A DNA stretch of 6,349 bases, taken from NCBI GenBank assembly GCA_947372365.1, contig CANBTK010000123.1, positions 1-6,349 of the forward strand. The letters run 5' to 3'. The notes under the pieces are model-generated. The model had not been told where the DNA came from, searched no databases, and saw nothing but the letters and a program-made list of their open reading frames with translations. Made by a program: the position numbers and the translations under genes. The stretch comes from Flavipsychrobacter stenotrophus. GTDB taxonomy: Bacteria > Bacteroidota > Bacteroidia > Chitinophagales > Chitinophagaceae. Below are positions 1 through 4,691 of this stretch, in pieces; positions within the stretch are counted from its first letter, which is position 1, and every line of letters starts with the position of its first letter.

Positions 1-680
1 CGCTTTTTGGGAGTGCGTTCCCTGTCAGTATCTTTTATAAATACCTTATTGAGCGTAATGTCGCTTTTAGGTGTGAATTTTTTGTCTTCTATGCGGGGTT
101 TAATACCTTCCTTAGTGTCTTTCTGGTAAGGCTTAAACTCGCGTTTTTCCTTAAACGAAGGCTTGCCGCCATCCTTATCATACTTACCGGGCCTTCCACC
201 TGGCTTGCTGTCACTGCTTTTTTTATAAGGCCTGTCAGCGCCATCTTTCTTAAAGTCGCCACCATCTTTTTTAGGGAACGGCCTCGGCCCATCCCTTTTA
301 GGGAACGGCTTAGGGCCATCAGTTTTCTCAAACGTTGGTTTCCCGCTTTTCGAATCGTCCCATGGTTCGTGCCTGTCGCCGGTAGGGCGTGGCTTCCTGT
401 CATAAGGCTTATCAGATGCGCCCCGTGGTGTAAACGGTTTATCAGAATTCCTTTTAAATGGTTCATTGGTATCACTTTTCCTGAACGATGGCTTCCTGCC
501 ATCGGCGCTTTCGCTTTTACCGAATGATGTAGTATTCCTCTTAAAAGGCTTGTCTCCGGGTTTACCATCGCCTTTATATTGGAATGGTTTTCCTTTCCCG
601 CCTTTATCTTTTCCGCCAAACCCTTCAGGGCCGCTTTTGCTTCTTGGCTTGCCAGATGAGGATTCTGATTTTTTGTACAT
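1..680 (-). CDS. N-terminal disordered extension of a gene running off the left edge; probable rRNA pseudouridine synthase
   Basis: The frame opens at ATG 680-678 and stays open for 226 codons to the window edge. An in-frame TAA five codons upstream fixes this start. No folded domain is visible. The protein is Lys/Gly/Pro/Asp/Ser-rich and strongly basic, with about ten loose units around [KR]P[FY] (GKPFQYK at 31, DKPFKRN at 43, DKPFTPR at 80, DKPYDRK at 90). Two adjacent units at residues 121-138 (DGPKPFPKR, DGPRPFPKK) are also a 27-bp DNA duplication. In Bacteroidota such tails commonly precede the S4 and catalytic domains of RsuA/RluB-type rRNA pseudouridine synthases, which modify uridines in ribosomal RNA; that identity is inferred, since the catalytic part lies outside the window. 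A tail on another RNA-binding protein is possible. A promoter-like element at 710-717 lies just upstream. A longer overlapping frame (89-745) is a shadow. That this is a gene is fairly sure; its function is not. Confidence 0.6.
   Translation of the reverse strand, partial: MYKKSESSSGKPRSKSGPEGFGGKDKGGKGKPFQYKGDGKPGDKPFKRNTTSFGKSESADGRKPSFRKSDTNEPFKRNSDKPFTPRGASDKPYDRKPRPTGDRHEPWDDSKSGKPTFEKTDGPKPFPKRDGPRPFPKKDGGDFKKDGADRPYKKSSDSKPGGRPGKYDKDGGKPSFKEKREFKPYQKDTKEGIKPRIEDKKFTPKSDITLNKVFIKDTDRERTPKK
273..319. repeat. 27-bp imperfect tandem duplication inside the disordered tail
   Basis: The plus-strand string AGGGAACGGC begins at 273 and again at 300. Each unit continues through a G/C-rich part to a CCATC-like end. 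On the minus strand these encode the two DGP[KR]PFPK[RK] units. The period is a multiple of three, so the repeat preserves the frame, as expected for a coding low-complexity tail growing by unit duplication. Confidence 0.6.
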
Positions 681-709
681 GTTGTATTCTCTTTAAATAA
701 TAGTAACTG

Positions 710-717
710 CAAAGGTA
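710..717 (-). promoter_or_regulatory. Probable -7 element (TAnnTTTG) for the left-edge gene
   Basis: The minus strand reads TACCTTTG, an exact match to the Bacteroidota -7 consensus TAnnTTTG. It ends 29 bases before the ATG at 680, which would give a short leader of about 20-25 bases. No TTTG -33 element is found at the usual 19-base spacing; the nearest TTG (745-743) is 25 bases away. This is a partial promoter match, supported by its position in the short gap between two same-strand genes. Confidence 0.45.
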
Positions 718-771
718 AGGTGAATTGGCTCCTTTCGGTTGCCAATCATTATTTTATTACTCAGGTGGGTG

Positions 772-1140
772 CTATTCAGGTTTGTTTTTCTCCCGTATTT
801 CGTTGAGTTGGGGCAGGGCTTCTTCAAAATTGGCAACAATGGAATTGAACAGTTCGGTAATCTCTTCAATATTTGTTTTTTGTTGGGCAAGTGTGTCTAC
901 CCTAATCAGGTTCTCGTAATTATCCCTTATTTTTATAATACCTGCGCTCGATTTGAGGTAATGCGCTTGCTTATGTATTTTTTCGAAATCACCACCTTCT
1001 TCAATCAGGTTTTTCAGCTTAGGCAAGCCAGTAGCCATAGTTTCAAGGAAGATACCCGTGATATCGTACATATACATCGGGTCGCCGCCTGATATATCCA
1101 GGATATAACTCATGTCTATTAATGGGTTGCCTACTGACAT
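772..1140 (-). CDS. Stand-alone HPt (histidine phosphotransfer) domain protein
   Basis: This 122-residue protein is essentially one HPt domain, the four-helix bundle that carries a phosphate on histidine between two receiver domains in a multistep phosphorelay. The signature is at residues 55-68, with IHKQAHYLKSSAG matching the family pattern HxLKGSS; His60 is the predicted phosphorylated residue and Lys63 the usual neighbour. Helices before it (FLETMATGLPKLKNLIEEG, about 31-49) and after it (two amphipathic stretches, about 72-115) fit the bundle. No signal peptide or membrane segment is present, so it should be cytoplasmic. Its ATG lies inside the last codons of the receiver gene upstream (10-bp overlap), so the two are probably co-transcribed and translationally coupled. 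HPt proteins lack enzymatic activity, so a kinase encoded elsewhere must feed it. The family call is strong; the pathway served is unknown. Confidence 0.9.
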   Translation of the reverse strand: MSVGNPLIDMSYILDISGGDPMYMYDITGIFLETMATGLPKLKNLIEEGGDFEKIHKQAHYLKSSAGIIKIRDNYENLIRVDTLAQQKTNIEEITELFNSIVANFEEALPQLNEIREKNKPE

Positions 1141-1562
1141 GTGTTGCTTTGGTTTTGGATTATCTCTGCAATAATGCTACATAATTCTGCGGGCTCAAAT
1201 GGTTTAGATACACATGTATCCATTCCTGCATCAAGGCACATTTTATTGTCCCTTTCCAGGTTGTTGGCTGTAAGCCCTATAATAGGGGTTTTGCTTTTAA
1301 GTACCTCCTTAATATAGGTTGATGCTTCTAAACCACCCATCTCAGGCATGTGCAAATCCATCAAAACAGTATCAAAACTTTCATTTTTTACATGCTCTAT
1401 GGCTTCAAGGCCGTTGTTGGCAGTGGTGACCTCTGCTCCATTTTTTTCCAGCACGAAAATCAGGATCCTTTGATTTAACCTGTTATCATCTGCTATTAAT
1501 ATTTTTTTTCCTTTAAGCAAGGCATTGTATTTATTGTTGTGCGAATCCGTGCAATGGTACAA
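1131..1562 (-). CDS. Single-domain response regulator (receiver domain), probable TTG start
   Basis: The protein is a CheY-like receiver domain with no output domain. Key residues are the acidic pair Asp25-Asp26 (ILIADDN), the phospho-accepting Asp69 (VLMDLHMPEMGG), Thr98 (GLTAN) and Lys120 (SKPF). This arrangement is intact and should accept phosphate. The closest pattern is the C-terminal receiver of hybrid sensor kinases (LKGKKILIADDN, MPEMGGLEA), which are often followed by an HPt domain; here the HPt is a separate gene overlapping the stop by 10 bp. The start is uncertain: the frame has no ATG before the domain, with an in-frame TAA at 1610-1608. The candidates are TTG at 1562 (143 residues) or TTG at 1520, which would begin right at LKGKK (129 residues). 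Out-of-frame ATGs at 1566 and 1525 head short frames. The domain call is very strong; the exact start is not. Confidence 0.88.
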   Translation of the reverse strand: MYHCTDSHNNKYNALLKGKKILIADDNRLNQRILIFVLEKNGAEVTTANNGLEAIEHVKNESFDTVLMDLHMPEMGGLEASTYIKEVLKSKTPIIGLTANNLERDNKMCLDAGMDTCVSKPFEPAELCSIIAEIIQNQSNTCQ

Positions 1563-1567
1563 ACATA
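1560..1567 (-). promoter_or_regulatory. Weak -7-like element near the receiver gene start
   Basis: The minus strand reads TATGTTTG, matching TAnnTTTG. No TTTG lies at the expected -33 distance. If it were used, transcription would start near 1553, downstream of the TTG at 1562, which would favour the TTG at 1520 as the real start. It is a single half-site match in AT-rich DNA, so the call is tentative. Confidence 0.2.
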
Positions 1568-1628
1568 AAAAAAAATAGCCTAACCTCCTATTCTTATTAT
1601 ATAGTTGTTAATTATATGCATTTATTGT

Positions 1629-1659
1629 TTTGTTTTCTTGCTTTTTGGGATTAAATTTG
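1629..1659 (+). promoter_or_regulatory. Bacteroidota-type promoter TTTG-N19-TAnnTTTG upstream of the sugar dehydratase gene
   Basis: TTTG at 1629-1632 is followed after exactly 19 bases by TAAATTTG at 1652-1659. This is a complete match to the -33/-7 consensus of the Bacteroidota housekeeping sigma factor. Transcription would begin near 1665, giving a leader of about 145 bases before the ATG at 1810. A second -7-like box, TATTTTTG at 1745-1752, is closer to the gene but has no -33 partner at the right distance (the nearest TTTG is at 1711-1714). Confidence 0.6.
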
Positions 1660-1696
1660 TAACATATGTTATTGCTTGTTTAATAGTGGCAATGAA

Positions 1697-1796
1697 ATAT
1701 TTATTAATCCTTTGTTAGGGCCTATTCCCTGTGTTATTTTTAAGTATTTTTGTGTATAATTGTTGCCGTTTTAACTGTGAGTTGATATTTATTAAT
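1697..1796. repeat. Pair of 12-bp direct repeats in the divergent intergenic region
   Basis: ATATTTATTAAT occurs at 1697-1708 and again at 1785-1796. The second copy is embedded in the perfect palindrome TTTATTAATAAA (1788-1799), 10 bases before the ATG at 1810. The region is very AT-rich, so chance is a real possibility. A regulator binding pair is the other reading. Confidence 0.25.
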
Positions 1797-1809
1797 AAAA
1801 TGTGTGGTT

Positions 1810-3726
1810 ATGGGATATAAAATACGCATACTACCGAGGTGGCTGGTTTTTTTGCTTGATTTATTTTTGGTTTGCTTTTGCCTGTTCTTATCAAGGTCAT
1901 TAAAGTTTAATTTTCATTGGGCATACATTGTTGATGGGCTAAGGTCAATGACGGCAGTAGTACTGTTGCTGAATGCAGCCTTGTTTTACATTTTTAAGAG
2001 CTACGCAGGCATCGTCCGTTATACCAATATTGAAGATACATCGAGGCTCGTAATGGTTAACGCCATAGCGTCATTTTTTTACCTTGCAGTTAATATTTAT
2101 GTTTATCACCAATCAGCTAAGTACTTTTCACTACAGTTAGTTGCCATCAACTTCTTTATCACCAGCTTCGTAATTATCTCCTACAGGCTGGCAGTGCGGT
2201 ATTGCTTCCAGTTTTACAAATTATACTCCGAGGGGAACAAGGTGGAACGCCGCAAAGTAGTTATTTACAACGCATCGGCCAACGGGCTGCACATTAAAAA
2301 TGTGATGAACAACCTGCCTAATGGCGATATGCAGGTGGTGGCGTTCCTTGACGATACCCTCAGCGGCAGCGGCAAATTGCTGGAAGGCATACCTATTTAC
2401 AATACCAGCGATGCATCAATAGAGAAACTGAAGAATGAAGGCGTAGAATTATTGATATTCGTAAACAAGAATATTGAAAAGGAAAAGCTGAATATACTGG
2501 TGGATAGTTGCCTGGCGCACGGTGTGCGCATACAGCAGGTGCCAACTATGCGCGACTGGCTGAACGGCAAGCTGGACACCCAGCGCCTGCAGAACATAAA
2601 TATTGAAGACCTGCTCGAGCGCGAAGTGATTAAGATACACAACGAAGCGATTTATACCGAGCTGAAGGGCAAAAGGATATTGGTTACGGGTGCCGCAGGC
2701 TCTATAGGCAGCGAACTGGTGCGCCAGTTGCTCAACTACAGGCCGGGGCTTATCATTTTATGCGACCAGGCAGAAACGCCAATGCACGAATTTTTCCTGG
2801 AAGTGCAGGAAAAATATAAAAACGCTAATGTAAAGGCATACCTGGGCGACATATCTGACAGGCAAAGGATGGAGCATTTATTCGAGGTGTATAACCCGCA
2901 GATAGTTTTCCATGCCGCAGCCTATAAGCACGTGCCGCTAATGGAAGACAACCCTTCTATAGCTGTGCTTAACAATGTGCTGGGTACTAAAAACCTTGCC
3001 GAACTTTCTGTGGCAAATGACGTAGAAAAGTTCGTAATGGTATCAACCGACAAGGCGGTAAACCCTACCAATATTATGGGGGCATCAAAACGCATTGCCG
3101 AAATATTTACACAGAGTTACTACCGCTACCTTACCAACGATATTGCAGGTAAAGAAGCGGAGCACAATACTACCAAATTCGTTACTACAAGGTTTGGCAA
3201 TGTGCTGGGCTCTAACGGCTCCGTTATACCCAGGTTCAAAAAGCAGCTGGAGGCTGGTGGCCCGATAACAGTTACGCACCCCGAGATTACCCGTTATTTC
3301 ATGACCATACCTGAAGCATGCATATTGGTGCTGGAAGCTGGTGTTATGGGGCAGGGTGGCGAAATATTCGTATTTGATATGGGCGCGCCGGTAAAAATTG
3401 CCGACCTTGCCAAAAAAGTAATAAGGCTTGCCGGCAAAGAGCCTGATGTGGATATACAGGTGGTATATACCGGCCTGCGCCCTGGCGAAAAGCTGTATGA
3501 GGAACTACTCAACAATGCCGAAAATACCCGCGCTACCTACCACGAAAAAATACTGATAGCCGATGTGCGCCAGTATAATTTCGCCGATATTAACAAGCAG
3601 GTAGATAACCTTATTAACTGTGCCCGCCAGCACTACACACTGGAAACAGTGCAGCTAATGAAAGAACTGGTGCCAGAATTTGTAAGCAACAATGTAGCTT
3701 ACGAAAAGGTGAATGTGCAGCAGTAA
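1810..3726 (+). CDS. Membrane-bound nucleoside-diphosphate-sugar 4,6-dehydratase (FlaA1/WbpM/PglF/CapD family)
   Basis: This 638-residue protein has the full architecture of the long, membrane-anchored dehydratases that convert UDP-GlcNAc-type sugars to 4-keto-6-deoxy sugars for capsule, O-antigen or protein glycans. Four hydrophobic segments lie at about 11-29, 47-63, 80-99 and 107-127. A first Rossmann-like domain covers about 148-250 (KVVIYNASANG, VVAFLDD), and the linker carries EDLLERE at 266-272. The SDR domain has the NAD-binding GAAGSIG at 294-300, STDKAVNPTN at 412-421, MGASK at 423-427 and GLRPGEKLYEELL at 555-567. Met423 stands where classical SDR enzymes have the catalytic Tyr of YxxxK, as is typical of this membrane subgroup. 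ATG 1810 is preferred over the in-frame GTG at 1804; the ATG at 1800 is out of frame. Neighbours are not glycan genes, so the product sugar and pathway are open. A promoter match lies at 1629-1659. Confidence 0.93.
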   Translation: MGYKIRILPRWLVFLLDLFLVCFCLFLSRSLKFNFHWAYIVDGLRSMTAVVLLLNAALFYIFKSYAGIVRYTNIEDTSRLVMVNAIASFFYLAVNIYVYHQSAKYFSLQLVAINFFITSFVIISYRLAVRYCFQFYKLYSEGNKVERRKVVIYNASANGLHIKNVMNNLPNGDMQVVAFLDDTLSGSGKLLEGIPIYNTSDASIEKLKNEGVELLIFVNKNIEKEKLNILVDSCLAHGVRIQQVPTMRDWLNGKLDTQRLQNINIEDLLEREVIKIHNEAIYTELKGKRILVTGAAGSIGSELVRQLLNYRPGLIILCDQAETPMHEFFLEVQEKYKNANVKAYLGDISDRQRMEHLFEVYNPQIVFHAAAYKHVPLMEDNPSIAVLNNVLGTKNLAELSVANDVEKFVMVSTDKAVNPTNIMGASKRIAEIFTQSYYRYLTNDIAGKEAEHNTTKFVTTRFGNVLGSNGSVIPRFKKQLEAGGPITVTHPEITRYFMTIPEACILVLEAGVMGQGGEIFVFDMGAPVKIADLAKKVIRLAGKEPDVDIQVVYTGLRPGEKLYEELLNNAENTRATYHEKILIADVRQYNFADINKQVDNLINCARQHYTLETVQLMKELVPEFVSNNVAYEKVNVQQ

Positions 3727-3730
3727 TTTT

Positions 3731-3904
3731 TCTTTGTTACAGGGTTTAATCCCAATTACTTAAAGCGAAAAATGCTACCCTTTTGGGCGAAAATTCATTT
3801 AGGTAAGCCCTGTAAGGGCGTTATACAATAGCGATGGGCACAGCCCATCGAAACAAAGCAAATGGAGGCACGGCCCTGCAAGGGCGAAATACTTCTTTGC
3901 TACT
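3731..3904. repeat. Palindrome-rich intergenic repeat, copy 1
   Basis: This is the first of two tandem units of about 174 bp, beginning five bases after the dehydratase stop. It contains three perfect hairpins: GCCCT-GTA-AGGGC (3807-3819), CGATGGGC-ACA-GCCCATCG (3832-3850) and GCCCT-GCA-AGGGC (3873-3885). Similar GCCCTnnnAGGGC and GATGGGCnnnGCCCATC palindromes are scattered between genes in many Bacteroidota genomes, which suggests a REP/MITE-like dispersed element; that link is from general knowledge and was not searched. No coding potential is seen. Confidence 0.75.
3832..3850. other. Perfect 8-bp stem-loop in repeat copy 1
   Basis: CGATGGGC, loop ACA, GCCCATCG. It is the strongest hairpin in the window. 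It lies about 105 bases past the dehydratase stop and is followed by A-rich rather than T-rich sequence, so on the plus strand it lacks the U-tract of an intrinsic terminator. It could still stall polymerase or protect a 3' end. In copy 2 the matching stem is degraded. Confidence 0.6.
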
Positions 3905-4078
3905 TCTTTGTTACAGGTTTTAATCTCATTTATTTAAAGCGAAACATGCTGCCATTTTGGGCGCAAACTCATTTAAGTAAGCCCTGCAAGGGCGTTATGC
4001 GATAGCGACGGGTACCGCCCATTGAAACAAAACAAATGGAGCACAGCCCTGCAAAGGCAAAATACTTCGTTATGCACC
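3905..4078. repeat. Palindrome-rich intergenic repeat, copy 2
   Basis: This second unit aligns with copy 1 at an offset of 173-174 bp from TCTTTGTTAC (3905) to AATACTTC (4061-4068), at roughly 85-87% identity by eye. Its first hairpin is intact (GCCCT-GCA-AGGGC, 3981-3993). The central stem is decayed (CGACGGG against CCCATTG), and the last has one mismatch (GCCCT against AAGGC). The differences show that the duplication is not recent, or that two diverged copies inserted side by side. Confidence 0.75.
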
Positions 4079-4090
4079 CCTAACTAAACG

Positions 4091-4120
4091 GCACTGCCCT
4101 TTAGGGCGGGCGTTTATACC
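4091..4120. repeat. Degenerate third fragment of the palindromic repeat
   Basis: GCCCT-TT-AGGGC at 4096-4107, followed by GGGCGTTTATACCGCG, resembles the first hairpin and GGGCGTTAT segment of the two full copies. Only this short piece is recognisable. Confidence 0.4.
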
Positions 4121-4149
4121 GCGAAATAATTAGGCTGAATTAGATAATA

Positions 4150-4190
4150 AATTGCTCAATGCAATTATTGAATGCCCGGCATAAAGGCAT
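4150..4190. other. Two short hairpins between the repeats and the possible small gene
   Basis: AATTGC-TCAAT-GCAATT (4150-4166) is a 6-bp stem that extends into flanking AATA/TATT with one bulge. ATGCC-N9-GGCAT (4172-4190) follows at once. They sit where the plus-strand dehydratase transcript and the possible minus-strand gene (stop at 4253) would converge, so they may help end transcription from either side. Neither has a clear U-tract. The rest of 4079-4252 shows nothing recognisable. Confidence 0.3.
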
Positions 4191-4252
4191 CTTAGCTTAA
4201 ATTCCGCCACCAGCCACACTGGCAATATTTTTATGCTAGCATTACATATAAC

Positions 4253-4471
4253 CTACCCGAGTTTTTTTTCAGCGGCAGTATGGGTAAAATAACCAGCTAT
4301 TGCTTTGGCGCGGCGGCCCAAAATGAATGCTACGGCGGCAATTGCCTCCCCCGGGGGCAGCCCTATAAATTCGTTGGCTGCAATTGCAAGGCGGTAGCTT
4401 GCTGTCATTAAGTTTTTGCTGTGGGTGCGGGCAACTAAAGCCGATTTGTTTAAAAGGTAGGCGGGTATCAT
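4253..4471 (-). CDS. Possible small hypothetical protein, 72 residues
   Basis: From ATG 4471-4469 the minus strand reads 72 codons to TAG at 4255-4253. I do not recognise the family. The product is basic and alanine-rich, with a hydrophobic, helix-prone middle (residues about 35-57: FIGLPPGEAIAAVAFILG) followed by RRAKAIAGYF. It could be a short membrane-associated or amphipathic protein. Support for it being real: codon choice (GCC, CGC, AAA, TTA, ATA) resembles the surrounding genes. Against: no promoter match is found upstream, there is no family match, and it lies in a repeat-bearing gap. The same frame continues upstream to 4546, but that part reads as Arg/Cys/Gln-rich non-coding sequence, so the internal ATG is preferred. 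It would be convergent with the dehydratase and divergent from purM. Confidence 0.3.
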   Translation of the reverse strand: MIPAYLLNKSALVARTHSKNLMTASYRLAIAANEFIGLPPGEAIAAVAFILGRRAKAIAGYFTHTAAEKKLG

Positions 4472-4611
4472 CGTTAATTGATTATTGGGTTGGTAACTTG
4501 TGAAGCAATAGCAATTGCGGGTTTTATGCCTTCTGCTTCGGCGCAAAATTGAGCTTTTTAAAGGGTGTGGGCCTTACATGCGCACTGTGTTGTTTTATAT
4601 TATTCACATAA

Positions 4612-4638
4612 CCGGGCCGCCACGCGGCAATAACCCGG
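4612..4638. other. GC-rich two-part stem-loop in the purM leader region
   Basis: An inner stem GCCGC-CAC-GCGGC (4616-4628) is enclosed by an outer pairing CCGG (4612-4615) with CCGG (4635-4638), with CAATAAC bulged on the 3' side. It ends 53 bases before the purM start codon, in otherwise AT-rich DNA. It could be a leader structure in the purM mRNA, or a stop signal for transcription coming from either side. It does not resemble the purine riboswitch architecture that I know. Confidence 0.45.
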
Positions 4639-4691
4639 CTTCTCGCAAATGCAACCGTAAATGATTACTTTTACAGCCTAATTTTCAACTT

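Noticed and set aside
466..696. Plus-strand frame rich in Leu/Pro/Phe, resembling a membrane peptide
   Set aside because: It is antisense to the Lys/Gly/Pro-rich tail; the reverse complement of such codons gives Leu/Pro/Phe runs. There is no independent support.
89..745. 218-codon minus-strand frame overlapping the left-edge gene
   Set aside because: It begins upstream of the -7-like element at 710-717, its translation has no domain logic, and it overlaps the frame from ATG 680 that shows clear amino-acid repeats and stays open to the window edge. It is open because the repeats lack stops in this frame too.
739..1092. 117-codon plus-strand frame across the HPt gene
   Set aside because: It is antisense to a clear HPt domain with its phosphohistidine motif, so it is a shadow.
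3832..3850. Intrinsic terminator for the dehydratase gene
   Set aside because: The stem is strong, but the sequence after it on the plus strand is A-rich with no run of T. It was kept only as a stem-loop.
3731..4078. Possible CRISPR array or tRNA/structured RNA gene
   Set aside because: There are only two long units, diverged and directly abutting, with no short regular repeats and spacers. No tRNA cloverleaf can be built from the hairpins.
4472..4546. N-terminal extension of the small minus-strand frame up to 4546
   Set aside because: The added residues (Arg/His/Cys/Asn/Gln-rich) do not look like the rest, and an ATG at 4471 gives a more coherent protein.
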